From the NCBI GenBank assembly GCA_019246375.1, contig JAFAQO010000285.1:1-12140 (forward strand): a stretch of 12,140 nucleotides of DNA. Reading direction: 5' to 3'. Of the stretch, positions 1 through 6,938 are shown in pieces. The notes beneath the pieces are model-generated. The model saw only the letters and a program-made list of their open reading frames with translations. It was not told where the DNA came from and did no database searches. The position numbers and the translations under genes were made by a program. The stretch is from Mycobacterium sp. (GTDB taxonomy: Bacteria; Actinomycetota; Actinomycetes; Mycobacteriales; Mycobacteriaceae). Each line of letters starts with the position of its first letter. The stretch's first letter is position 1.

Positions 1-1040
1 TCGACGGCCAAATCCTTATTGAGCAGGCGCGGCGTTCCGGCACCGGGCGGGCACAGCCGCAGGGCCTCGTGCAGCACGCGCACGGTGTGGCCGAGCCGGG
101 GCACGTCGTCGGGGGTCAGCGGCCGGTCGCCAAGTGCGCTGACCTCATCGAACACTCGGTCTTGGACGGCGGGATGGTGCCCGAGCGCCCAGAGTGAGTA
201 CGTGAGAGTGGTGGATGTGGTGTCGTGGCCGGCGAGGATGAACAGCACCAGCTCGTGGCAGATTTGATCGTCTGAGAGTGGTTGGCCGGTGTGCGGATCG
301 GCTGCGGTGATCAAAGCACGCACCAGTGGTGCGTCTCGCGCGGGGTCCGCGCGCACCGCGGCGAGGATCTCGGCGGCCAGCTGATGCAAAGTCGCACTGG
401 CCCCGCGGGCCCGCTGCTGGCCCGGGGTGGGCACCCATTGCGGCAGATTCACGGGCCGAACTGCGCGGTCGGCGACCCAGGAGAGCGCGGTGCGCAGCGC
501 TGGCCCGACGGTGTCGGCCCTGGCGTCGAGGTCCAGCCCGAGCACAGAGCGGCCGAGCGCCCGCAGGGTGAGGGCTCGGCATTCGGTGTCCAGGTCGACT
601 GTCGCGCCCTCGCCCCACCCGTCGACCACCGTCTGCGCCGCCGCCGCCATGTGGCCGGCGTAGCGCGGCACATGCTGTTTGGTGAACATCGGCTGCAGGG
701 TGCGGCGCCGCGGCAGCCATTGGCGGTGCGGGAGGTCCAGCAAGTTGCCGCCCATCAGCCGGTACATCTGGATCGTGCTCGGCGTCCCGCCTCGGTCGGC
801 GATCTCGTCGGTGCGGCCCAGCACGTCCCGGGCGCCCTGCGGCGAGGCGATCAACACCGCCGCGGGGAAAAGCCATTTGGGCCCGAGCACGATACGGGTG
901 ACGGGGCCGCCGGCATCGAGGAGCTCCTGAAACCCGTCGATGAGGGACCGCACCGCCCTGAGCTGCTGCCGGTAGGGCAGCGGATTTTTTGGCGCCAGCG
1001 GCAGCTTAGCGACTTCGGCCGATTCCGGCGCCTCAAGCAT
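1..1040 (-). CDS. Cytochrome P450, N-terminal 346 codons (3' end outside window)
   Basis: Haem-thiolate monooxygenase, expected to hydroxylate a hydrophobic substrate with electrons from a ferredoxin and reductase; none is encoded here. Seen: an open minus-strand frame running off the left edge. The I-helix oxygen-activation motif AGHDTT is at residues 270-275 and the K-helix ExxR motif (EALR) at 325-328. An N-terminal stretch around 97-118, with GG..LD...R.W...RR...P.F, resembles the B'-C helix region of CYP4/CYP102-like P450s and their actinobacterial relatives. The Cys haem-ligand loop should lie about 50-60 residues beyond the cut. ATG at 1040 is the first possible start because an in-frame TGA lies 9 bases upstream; the ribosome site (GAAAAG) is weak. 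There is no N-terminal membrane anchor. Family is certain; subfamily and substrate are not known. Confidence 0.95.
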   Translation of the reverse strand, partial: MLEAPESAEVAKLPLAPKNPLPYRQQLRAVRSLIDGFQELLDAGGPVTRIVLGPKWLFPAAVLIASPQGARDVLGRTDEIADRGGTPSTIQMYRLMGGNLLDLPHRQWLPRRRTLQPMFTKQHVPRYAGHMAAAAQTVVDGWGEGATVDLDTECRALTLRALGRSVLGLDLDARADTVGPALRTALSWVADRAVRPVNLPQWVPTPGQQRARGASATLHQLAAEILAAVRADPARDAPLVRALITAADPHTGQPLSDDQICHELVLFILAGHDTTSTTLTYSLWALGHHPAVQDRVFDEVSALGDRPLTPDDVPRLGHTVRVLHEALRLCPPGAGTPRLLNKDLAV

Positions 1041-1157
1041 GGCAGTTCACTTTTCTGGAAAACCAGCCTCGAACATCACATCCCTGCCGTTCGGCGGTTC
1101 TGACGGTCATGGCGCGCAGACGCGAGTTCAATATTGTCAGCGCCCAGCCCTGAGGAC

Positions 1158-1177
1158 ACGAGTAGCGCTCTACTCGT
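1158..1177. promoter_or_regulatory. Perfect inverted repeat, 8-bp arms, candidate operator
   Basis: ACGAGTAG, a 4-bp spacer CGCT, then CTACTCGT: arms match exactly. It lies in the gap upstream of the P450 gene (118-137 bases before its ATG) and downstream of the membrane-protein gene. An operator for a dimeric repressor, for example of the TetR type, is the simplest reading. A terminator is less likely because no U-rich tract follows on the minus strand and no plus-strand gene ends nearby. No regulator gene is visible in the window. Confidence 0.4.
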
Positions 1178-1222
1178 TTGAGTCGTTTTAGCGGTTCGCG
1201 TCGACACAACTCTGCGAGAAGT

Positions 1223-1239
1223 GGCGAAGAATGTTCGCC
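1223..1239. repeat. Short inverted repeat in P450 upstream gap
   Basis: GGCGAA, 5-base spacer, TTCGCC. A second short symmetric site, the 10-bp palindrome TCATGCATGA, is at 1291-1300. Both are short enough to occur by chance. They are recorded because the 287-bp gap 1041-1327 holds no credible gene and three symmetric sites. Confidence 0.2.
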
Positions 1240-1327
1240 CCGGGCGATCGCGGTCAGCAGGGCCTTGTTCGCTCCTGCTGGACGGCAAAATCATGCATGA
1301 AAACCCGCATGGAACGGTGCGTATCTG

Positions 1328-1810
1328 TCACGCCAGCGCGATACGTGCCACCCACAGGGTGAGGAACGCGAGTAGGCCGCCGATACACAGCAGATGGTCG
1401 CGACAAATTGACCGGGCTAGGCGGCTCTGTGCGGCCGGGCTGTCCAAGCGCTTGCCGAGTCGAACCGCATTGGGGACCGTATGGATCAAAGCCAGCAGAA
1501 TTGGGACACCCGCGAGCAAGACCGACGCGGCTAGCAACCAACCGGGATCGTGTCCCCGGACCGCCCGAATTCCCAACGCGCACAACAGGATCACCATCAT
1601 AAGGGCGATCAGCCGGCCCATCGGCCGCGATGTCGTCGTCGCTCGGTGGTAATAGCCGGCGATGGACGCGAGCACCGGTTCGGGTAGCTCATCGCCCGCA
1701 TGTCGGTGCGCCAACACCTGAACGTCGAAGATCAGATCCATCCACAACACGGCCAGCAGGAACCCGGCGCAGGCGGTGATCAGCGACGTCGCAGCGCTCA
1801 CCCGTTCCAT
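1328..1810 (-). CDS. Conserved four-helix membrane protein, unknown function
   Basis: 160 residues. Four hydrophobic stretches fit membrane helices at about 8-31, 65-84, 91-112 and 139-158. The hydrophilic loop at 33-63 carries several His and acidic residues (AHRHAGDE), and a basic/His motif RSICRDH (133-139) precedes the last helix. Size and four-helix layout recall the DUF1772/anthrone-oxygenase-like membrane proteins common in mycobacteria, but I cannot show that relationship by eye and assign no reaction. The ATG at 1810 has a modest upstream purine stretch (GGCGGGA). The gene diverges from the dehydrogenase at 1888 across 77 bp. Good mycobacterial coding character, with no frame break. 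A real gene is likely; its function is unknown. Confidence 0.75.
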   Translation of the reverse strand: MERVSAATSLITACAGFLLAVLWMDLIFDVQVLAHRHAGDELPEPVLASIAGYYHRATTTSRPMGRLIALMMVILLCALGIRAVRGHDPGWLLAASVLLAGVPILLALIHTVPNAVRLGKRLDSPAAQSRLARSICRDHLLCIGGLLAFLTLWVARIALA

Positions 1811-1826
1811 GATCCCGCCAGACCGC

Positions 1827-1833
1827 TACGGTA
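1827..1833. promoter_or_regulatory. Possible overlapping -10 boxes for divergent genes
   Basis: The heptamer TACGGTA gives TACGGT on the plus strand (1827-1832) and TACCGT on the minus strand (1828-1833), both fitting the mycobacterial TANNNT -10 pattern. It lies in the 77-bp gap between the membrane-protein and dehydrogenase genes. The motif is loose, so this is only a candidate. Confidence 0.25.
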
Positions 1834-1874
1834 ACGCTGTCACCGGCTTGAGAATCGTCAGACCGAACCGTCGT

Positions 1875-1881
1875 GAGGGAG
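1875..1881 (+). promoter_or_regulatory. Ribosome binding site that sets the start at 1888
   Basis: GAGGGAG ends 6 bases before ATG 1888. An in-frame GTG at 1873 overlaps this site and is therefore unlikely to be the start. Confidence 0.7.
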
Positions 1882-1887
1882 AAACCC

Positions 1888-2976
1888 ATGGCAATCCGCG
1901 TCGCTCACATCGGCACCGGAAACGTCGGCCGGCTGGCGCTGAACCAGCTGATCACCGATCCACGGTTCGAGCTGACCGCGGTGTGCGTGTCTTCGGACGC
2001 CAAGATCGGCAAGGACGCGGGCGAGCTGGCCGGGCTCGACGTGTCTACCGGCGTCACGGCTACCAATGATTTGGAGGCGCTGATAGCCACCCAAGCCGAA
2101 TGTGCTGTCTATTGCGCGATGGGCGACAACCGCACGCCCGAGGCATTCCAGGACTGTCTACGCATACTGGCCGCCGGCAGCAACATCGTGGGCTCCGCGC
2201 CGGGAATGCTGCAGTTCCCCTGGCAGTTGCTGCCCGACAAGTACATCTCGCGGGTGGAAGACGCTGCTCGCCAAGGTAATTCAAGCGTGTTCATCACTGG
2301 AGTCGATCCCGGTTTCGCCAACGATCTGATTCCGTTCGTGTTCGCCAGCACATGTCAGACCATCGAGCAGGTGCGCTGCATGGAAATTGCCGATTACGCC
2401 ACGTATGACGGCGCGATCGTCATGTTCGACGTCATGGGCTTCGGCAAGCCGCTCGATGAGCTTCCGCTCCTGCTGCAACCCGGCGTGCTGAGCATCGCGT
2501 GGGGCACCTCGATCCGGCAACTGGCGGCTGGACTCGGCATCGAGGTCGACGACATCACCGAAACCTACGAACGCGAACCGGCGCCGGAGGCCTTCGACAT
2601 CGCGGCGGGCCATGTCCCGAGGGGAAGCGTCGCCGCGATGCGATTCGAGATTCGCGGCATGGTCAAAGGTCAGCCGGCGATCGTCGTCGAGCATGTGACC
2701 CGGTTGCGTGAAGACCTGCGCGCCGACTGGCCACAACCTGCGCAGCCCGGCGGCTCGTATCGTGTCGAGATCACCGGTGAGCCGTCCTACGCCGTGGACA
2801 TCTGCCCGGCCAGCCGCAAGGGCGACCACAACCACGCCGCGATCGTGGGCGCCGCCGGACGAATCGTGAACGCCATTCCTGCGGTGGTCGCGGCGCCGCT
2901 GGGAATCAGGACGACATTGGACCTGCCGCTGATCAGCGGAAGAGGGTTGTACCGAAGTGTATTGGGTCACGGCTGA
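1888..2976 (+). CDS. NAD(P)-dependent dehydrogenase, DapB/2,4-diaminopentanoate dehydrogenase-like family
   Basis: 362-residue soluble oxidoreductase. A Rossmann fold begins at once: VAHIGTGNVGR with the dinucleotide motif G9xG11xxG14. The stretch TGVDPGFANDLIP (137-149) and the closing N..PAVVAAP.GI (328-340) are characteristic of a large mycobacterial family usually annotated as dihydrodipicolinate reductase-like. True DapB is about 245 residues, and lysine synthesis is not the likely role; relatives act on amines or remain uncharacterised. The gene sits 31 bp before the steroid-type short-chain dehydrogenase on the same strand, suggesting shared expression and perhaps consecutive oxidation or reduction steps. 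Family call is firm; substrate is unknown. Confidence 0.85.
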   Translation: MAIRVAHIGTGNVGRLALNQLITDPRFELTAVCVSSDAKIGKDAGELAGLDVSTGVTATNDLEALIATQAECAVYCAMGDNRTPEAFQDCLRILAAGSNIVGSAPGMLQFPWQLLPDKYISRVEDAARQGNSSVFITGVDPGFANDLIPFVFASTCQTIEQVRCMEIADYATYDGAIVMFDVMGFGKPLDELPLLLQPGVLSIAWGTSIRQLAAGLGIEVDDITETYEREPAPEAFDIAAGHVPRGSVAAMRFEIRGMVKGQPAIVVEHVTRLREDLRADWPQPAQPGGSYRVEITGEPSYAVDICPASRKGDHNHAAIVGAAGRIVNAIPAVVAAPLGIRTTLDLPLISGRGLYRSVLGHG

Positions 2977-2993
2977 ACGAAAAACGCGTACGG

Positions 2994-2999
2994 TAGCCT
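2994..2999 (+). promoter_or_regulatory. Candidate -10 box for a leaderless short-chain dehydrogenase transcript
   Basis: TAGCCT fits TANNNT and ends 8 bases before ATG 3008. No Shine-Dalgarno sequence precedes that ATG, which is what a leaderless transcript would show. An alternative TACGGT lies at 2989-2994. If used, the gene is transcribed from its own start as well as by read-through from 1888-2976. Confidence 0.35.
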
Positions 3000-3007
3000 G
3001 ACCCGTC

Positions 3008-3760
3008 ATGGGACGCGTGGACGGAAAAGTGGCACTGATCAGCGGCGGGGCTCGGGGTATGGGGGAGTCCCACGCGCGGCTGCTCGTGGCCGAGGGCGCC
3101 AAAGTGGTGATCGGGGACATCATCGATGACCGCGGCAAGGCGGTTGCCGATGAGCTCGGCTCGGGTCCAGGGGGAGCGGCACGCTACGTCCACCTTGACG
3201 TCACCCAACCCGACGAGTGGCAGGCCGCGGTGTCCACCGCGGTGCAGGATTTCGGCAAGCTCGATGTGCTGGTGAACAACGCCGGCATCGTGAATTTGGG
3301 TCAGCTGAAGACGTTCGATCTGGCGAAGTGGCAACAGATCATCGACGTCAACCTCACCGGCACCTTTTTGGGCATGCAGGCGGTGGTCGAGCCGATGACC
3401 GCTGCGGGTGGCGGCTCAATCATCAACATCTCATCGATCGAAGGACTCCGGGGCGCGCCGATGGTTCATGGTTACGTGGCCTCGAAGTGGGCCGTGCGGG
3501 GGATAACCAAATCCGCGGCACTCGAGCTGGCGTCACAGAAGATCCGCGTCAACTCAATCCATCCGGGCTTCATCCGCACCCCGATGACCAAGCATCTGCC
3601 TGACGACTCGGTCACGATCCCGCTCGGACGACCGGCAGAGTCGGCCGAAGTCTCGACATTTGTGGTCTTTCTGGCCAGCGACGAGTCGTCGTATGCGACC
3701 GGTAGTGAGTTCGTGGTGGACGGCGGTCTGGTGACCGACGTTCCGCACAAGCTCAGGTAG
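3008..3760 (+). CDS. Short-chain dehydrogenase, 3-alpha,20-beta-hydroxysteroid dehydrogenase-like
   Basis: 250-residue classical SDR with all key parts. Cofactor loop SGGARGMG (12-19); Asp37 at the end of beta-2 favours NAD(H) over NADP(H); DV at 64-65; NNAG at 90-93; catalytic Asn115, Ser143, Tyr156 and Lys160. The stretches INISSIEG, IRVNSIHPG and LASDESSY closely match my memory of M. tuberculosis Rv2002 (FabG3, 260 residues), an enzyme acting on steroid 3-alpha/20-beta hydroxyls. This copy lacks the last residues of the tail after VDGG. Likely role: reversible oxidation of a secondary alcohol on a sterol or similar polycyclic substrate. Probably co-expressed with the dehydrogenase just upstream. 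The stop codon is 2 bases from that of the convergent LLM gene. Family is certain; steroid specificity is inferred. Confidence 0.92.
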   Translation: MGRVDGKVALISGGARGMGESHARLLVAEGAKVVIGDIIDDRGKAVADELGSGPGGAARYVHLDVTQPDEWQAAVSTAVQDFGKLDVLVNNAGIVNLGQLKTFDLAKWQQIIDVNLTGTFLGMQAVVEPMTAAGGGSIINISSIEGLRGAPMVHGYVASKWAVRGITKSAALELASQKIRVNSIHPGFIRTPMTKHLPDDSVTIPLGRPAESAEVSTFVVFLASDESSYATGSEFVVDGGLVTDVPHKLR

Positions 3761-3762
3761 CT

Positions 3763-4653
3763 CTAACGGCACTTGTCGATGATGGTTTCGGCGAACCGCT
3801 CGATCGACGAGCGGTACCGCTCACCGGGATACTTCAGCGCATCCGAGCCGCCGGTTTCGACCCCTCCGGCGCCTGCCCAGGGAGCGCACATCACCGCGGT
3901 GACGCCAAGGTCCTCGGCCCGCCGATAGAGATCGACCGACGGCGACTCGAACAGCCCCAGCATGATGTCGAATGGTTCGTCCTGCCGCCCATACTCGCGC
4001 CGCAACGCGGTCAGCTTCTCGACATAGTGGACCGCGCCGTCCCAGGCGTAGGCGGTGCCGACCCAACCATCACATAGCCGTGCGGCGCGGCGTAGCGCCG
4101 CATCCGACTCACCACCACACAGAATCGGCACCGGCGATGTCGGGTGCGGTTCGATCATCAACTCGGGGACTTGGTAGTAGCGGCCACTCCACGACACCCA
4201 GCCGCCCCGCCACAATGCGCGCAGCGCGGGGATCATTTCATCCAACCGCTTGCCCCGATTGCCGAAATCCTGGCCCAGAACGTCGAACTCCTCGCGCATC
4301 CAGCCGGCCGCGACAGCCAGCGAAACCCGGCCGTCAGAAATCACCGACGCGGTGGCGACCAGCTTGGCCACCTGCAGCAGAGGACGGGCGGGCGCGATGT
4401 AGACCGCGTTGGAGAACCGCAGCCGAGTCGTCACCGACGCCATGGCTCCGATCAGCACCCACGAATCCGGCCAGGCGGTGTCCGGTGGCCACATGGGACG
4501 GCCGGTTGGCGACGGGTATGGCGACGCCAGGGCACGCGGGTAGATCAGATGGTCGGCGCAGATGATTCCGTCGTAGCCGGCCTCGTCTAGCATCCGAGCC
4601 ACCGCAGGCGCCTCGGTCGCGTCCATAAATGCTGTGCCAGACCAAAATTGCAT
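3763..4653 (-). CDS. F420-dependent LLM-class oxidoreductase
   Basis: 296 residues from the chosen start. Luciferase-like TIM-barrel enzyme that probably uses the deazaflavin F420 for hydride transfer. Family marks: ADHLIYPR (33-40), the highly typical AGWMREEF (116-123) followed by RGKRLDEM (133-140), and PVPILCGGESD..LRRAARLCDGW (175-197), as in the TIGR03619-type F420 proteins of mycobacteria. The start was set at ATG 4653 because MQFW is where the family's beta-1 strand begins. The frame stays open to a GTG at 4758 and an ATG at 4701, but the extra residues are Arg/Ser/Thr rich and unlike the family, and no start has a good ribosome site. Convergent with the SDR; substrate unknown. Confidence 0.88.
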   Translation of the reverse strand: MQFWSGTAFMDATEAPAVARMLDEAGYDGIICADHLIYPRALASPYPSPTGRPMWPPDTAWPDSWVLIGAMASVTTRLRFSNAVYIAPARPLLQVAKLVATASVISDGRVSLAVAAGWMREEFDVLGQDFGNRGKRLDEMIPALRALWRGGWVSWSGRYYQVPELMIEPHPTSPVPILCGGESDAALRRAARLCDGWVGTAYAWDGAVHYVEKLTALRREYGRQDEPFDIMLGLFESPSVDLYRRAEDLGVTAVMCAPWAGAGGVETGGSDALKYPGERYRSSIERFAETIIDKCR

Positions 4654-4816
4654 TGTTGTCGCTATCGTCGACGACCTTGCTCGGAAAACCGGACCAGACA
4701 TCGCAGTGACCCGACCGGCCCGCTGCGCCCGGCCGCAGCGACTCGAAGTACCGGCCACCCATGTTCAGCGGCCGCCGCGGCAAGTCCCGATCGCGGGTTC
4801 ACCGGTCGCGGACAGC

Positions 4817-4827
4817 CAAGTAACTTG
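4817..4827. promoter_or_regulatory. 11-bp palindrome CAAGTAACTTG, possible operator
   Basis: CAAGT-A-ACTTG, exact 5-bp arms, in the 236-bp gap upstream of the LLM gene (about 165 bases before its ATG) and just after the methyltransferase stop. It is more AT-rich than its surroundings. It could be a repressor site for the LLM gene; chance is not excluded. The rest of 4654-4889 shows no gene I can support. Confidence 0.25.
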
Positions 4828-4889
4828 CTTGCAGCTAAGGTCATTGGCGGCTCACTTTGCTCCCAAGAACCTTTGCAACGCCACATCTT

Positions 4890-5795
4890 TCACTTAGTGG
4901 CGGTTATGTACTGGGAGCACATGATGCTGTCGACTCGTGCGTCCACCTCGGGCGGGGTCCTTCCGTAGCCGGCTTGCAAGTCGAGCGTGCTCCTGACCGG
5001 ATCGACGGCCCAACCGTGATCACGCAACCATTCTGCGGGGTCGGTCTTGTTGTCGTCGTAGGTAAGCGCCGAAAACTCAACATCACCGGACATATTGACT
5101 CCGGGATAGGTTGCTTCTAGAGCGAAGAGCTGCTCAGAGTCCAACCGGGAGCCCAAAGCTCCCACCGCGACTTGACTGCCCGATTCGGAAAGCAGATCGA
5201 TGCGGGTGAACAACGCATCCTGCGCTGCGCCGGTCAAGTAGGGCAGCAATCCCTCCACCGACCATGCGGTGGGTCTACCTGGATTGAATCCCGCTGCCTG
5301 CAACGGTATATCCCAGTCCTCCCGCAGATCTGCTGCAACGTCCTTGCGCTCGGCAGCCGGCTCAGCCCCGTGGTCGGCAAGCACACGGGTCTTGAACTCA
5401 AGCACTTTCGACTGATCGACCTCGAAGACCGTTGTGTCGGCAGGCCACGCAAGCCGGTATGCCCGCGAATCCAAGCCGGCGGCGACGATCACCGCCTGCC
5501 GAATGCCGTCGTCAGCGGCGGCGAGAAAGAAGTCGTCGAAGAACCGCGTTTGCACGCCGTATAGACGGGGGAAAGTCGTCGCGTTCTCCGATGTCGGGGG
5601 GTTGGCGAGCAACCCGGTGAGATATGGGTCTGCTGAGGCGGTGATGAAGTGCTGAGCGTAGTGGTCTTGGACCAACGGCTGCGGGGTCATGGCATGTACC
5701 GCACGCCAGCCGGCCACCAGCAGCGCGGTGTAGCCCACGCTGCTGATGATGTCCCACTGGTCGTTGTTCCGGCGTTGCCATCCCGGTGTCGTCAT
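4890..5795 (-). CDS. SAM-dependent methyltransferase, TIGR00027 family (Rv1896c-like)
   Basis: 301 residues, the usual length of this mycobacterial family. SAM-binding motif I is [10 protein letters not shown] (106-115); the ribose-binding acidic strand FEVDQ is at 124-128; a later core element EGLLPYL (181-187) and the C-terminal SQYITATK are also standard. These enzymes are related to leucine carboxyl methyltransferases and probably O-methylate a small carboxylate or lipid-type substrate, but natural substrates are unknown for most of the many mycobacterial paralogues. The ATG overlaps the stop of the upstream hotdog gene (ATGA), with GGAAGG as ribosome site, so the two proteins are likely made together. 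Context matches Rv1896c next to the dtd-cinA block. Family is firm; role is open. Confidence 0.93.
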   Translation of the reverse strand: MTTPGWQRRNNDQWDIISSVGYTALLVAGWRAVHAMTPQPLVQDHYAQHFITASADPYLTGLLANPPTSENATTFPRLYGVQTRFFDDFFLAAADDGIRQAVIVAAGLDSRAYRLAWPADTTVFEVDQSKVLEFKTRVLADHGAEPAAERKDVAADLREDWDIPLQAAGFNPGRPTAWSVEGLLPYLTGAAQDALFTRIDLLSESGSQVAVGALGSRLDSEQLFALEATYPGVNMSGDVEFSALTYDDNKTDPAEWLRDHGWAVDPVRSTLDLQAGYGRTPPEVDARVDSIMCSQYITATK

Positions 5796-6670
5796 CCTGA
5801 ATCGCCTTCCATCTCGCTATGGCGTGTAGGGCGGAACAGATACGCGCCGACGGTGATCACGCGGTCATCAACTCCCTCGTCATGCAAGACCGTCCGGACA
5901 CCAACCGTCCCATCGGTGCCGGCGATCCCTTCCGCTTCGACCCGGAACGGCCCCGCCTTACCGCGCGCAACGAACATCACGTGCGAGGACACGCCTTGCA
6001 GCTGATCGCTGCCTGCGATGGCGGCCGCCCGCTCAAGGGATGCCGTCTCGAGAACAACGAACTGTGGTCCGATGTGCAGCGCGGCATCGGGTGAGGCCAC
6101 CTGCGCCGCTATTTTCGGGAGCGCCCAATGCCCATCAGAGCGACAGCGCACGCCGAATACCTGCCAGAGGGGCGGCAGATCGGGGGAGTCGATCACCTCA
6201 ATGGGCTCTACTGACATCCGCCCGAGGCCCTCGGGCGGCGTACCGATGCTGATGCCCTGGCCTTCTGTTAGGGCGAGCACTCGATCGGGCCGATCCGCAT
6301 CGACAATCCGCGAACGGCTGAAGCCCAACTGCCGCCCGCGCCTCAGCGTCTCAGAAAAGATTTCGATGCGATGTACGTCTCGACCGGGATCGAGGATGTG
6401 ACACGAGTGGATGACCGGGTTGGGGACTGCTTCGAGGTCGGACATGCCGCCCCCCTCTGGCGAGGCAATCCCCAACACGGCGAGCAGCAGACCACCCGTC
6501 GCGTTGCGCATGTCGCGGCGAAGTGTGACGGTATTGTCGGTCGGCCCGAGGTCCATCGAATCGTAGCGACGACCGATGTAGCGGTAACTCAAAAGTCCGC
6601 CCCACCGCCGTCGAAGCTCCGCGGCGTACGCCTCAGGGTCACTGGCAAGCTCGCGAATGTCTCGCAGCAT
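5792..6670 (-). CDS. Probable double-hotdog (thioesterase/dehydratase-like) protein
   Basis: 292-residue soluble protein with no signal peptide or membrane segment. It can be read as two hotdog-like halves. The first (about 48-144) has a helix [19 protein letters not shown] followed by strands around [22 protein letters not shown]. The second (about 184-282) is ALPKIAAQ..., then [10 protein letters not shown] and [19 protein letters not shown]. Such proteins hydrolyse or hydrate acyl-CoA-like thioesters, but I see no clear catalytic Asp/Glu signature, so activity is inferred from fold alone. ATG 6670 has a strong purine-rich ribosome site (GAAGGGAG, 6677-6684). Its stop overlaps the methyltransferase start by ATGA, which couples the pair. 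Could instead be an uncharacterised mycobacterial family. Confidence 0.65.
   Translation of the reverse strand: MLRDIRELASDPEAYAAELRRRWGGLLSYRYIGRRYDSMDLGPTDNTVTLRRDMRNATGGLLLAVLGIASPEGGGMSDLEAVPNPVIHSCHILDPGRDVHRIEIFSETLRRGRQLGFSRSRIVDADRPDRVLALTEGQGISIGTPPEGLGRMSVEPIEVIDSPDLPPLWQVFGVRCRSDGHWALPKIAAQVASPDAALHIGPQFVVLETASLERAAAIAGSDQLQGVSSHVMFVARGKAGPFRVEAEGIAGTDGTVGVRTVLHDEGVDDRVITVGAYLFRPTRHSEMEGDSG
5805..5810 (-). promoter_or_regulatory. Ribosome binding site for the methyltransferase
   Basis: GGAAGG on the minus strand, inside the end of the hotdog gene, 9 bases before ATG 5795. It supports this start and translation coupled to the upstream gene. Confidence 0.6.
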
Positions 6671-6694
6671 GCAGCTCTCCCTTCCCTCGATGGC

Positions 6695-6700
6695 AACCTA
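6695..6700 (-). promoter_or_regulatory. Candidate -10 box for the hotdog-methyltransferase operon
   Basis: TAGGTT on the minus strand fits TANNNT. With the usual 6-7 base spacing it would start a transcript near 6687-6688 with a leader of about 17-18 bases containing the GAAGGGAG ribosome site. No -35 box was recognised. The remainder of the 268-bp gap 6671-6938 shows nothing I can name. Confidence 0.35.
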
Positions 6701-6938
6701 CCGGCATCGCCACCGGACACGCCTCTGGGCTCGCTAATGCGCTTCGCCGATACGTCCGGGCCAACCGGATGCGTGCGACTGAAGGCTGGAATGCGCTATC
6801 CGGTTCGCGCTGTGCTGCAAAGTCTTTGGGACCTTGGCGACTGTGTCTCCGGGTACCTACCGGCTGGCATTCGGGTGCCTCAGCGGCCGAACAGGCCGAC
6901 CATCGTCCCGCGACCTAGCGCGTGCCCCTTGGCGAGGG

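Noticed and set aside
145..876. 243-codon minus-strand frame and the 282-1103 plus-strand frame
   Set aside because: Both overlap the P450 frame that carries AGHDTT and ExxR. Their translations are Arg/Pro/Ala-rich without any recognisable domain.
1158..1177. Reading the inverted repeat as an intrinsic terminator
   Set aside because: No U-tract follows on the minus strand, it is about 150 bases past the nearest minus-strand stop, and no plus-strand gene ends before it.
1076..1294. 72-codon minus-strand frame filling the gap before the P450 gene
   Set aside because: No ribosome site, Arg/Ser/Thr-rich translation, and it runs over the inverted repeat at 1158-1177. Treated as non-coding.
2281..3138. 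285-codon open frame on the minus strand
   Set aside because: Antisense to the dehydrogenase at 1888-2976 and into the SDR, both of which have clear family motifs. The translation is Arg/Asp/His-rich low-complexity sequence typical of a high-GC shadow frame.
4654..4758. N-terminal extension of the LLM oxidoreductase
   Set aside because: The 35 extra residues are Arg/Ser/Thr-rich and unlike the family N-terminus, which begins at MQFW. I found no ribosome site at 4758, although the site at 4653 is also weak, so some doubt remains.
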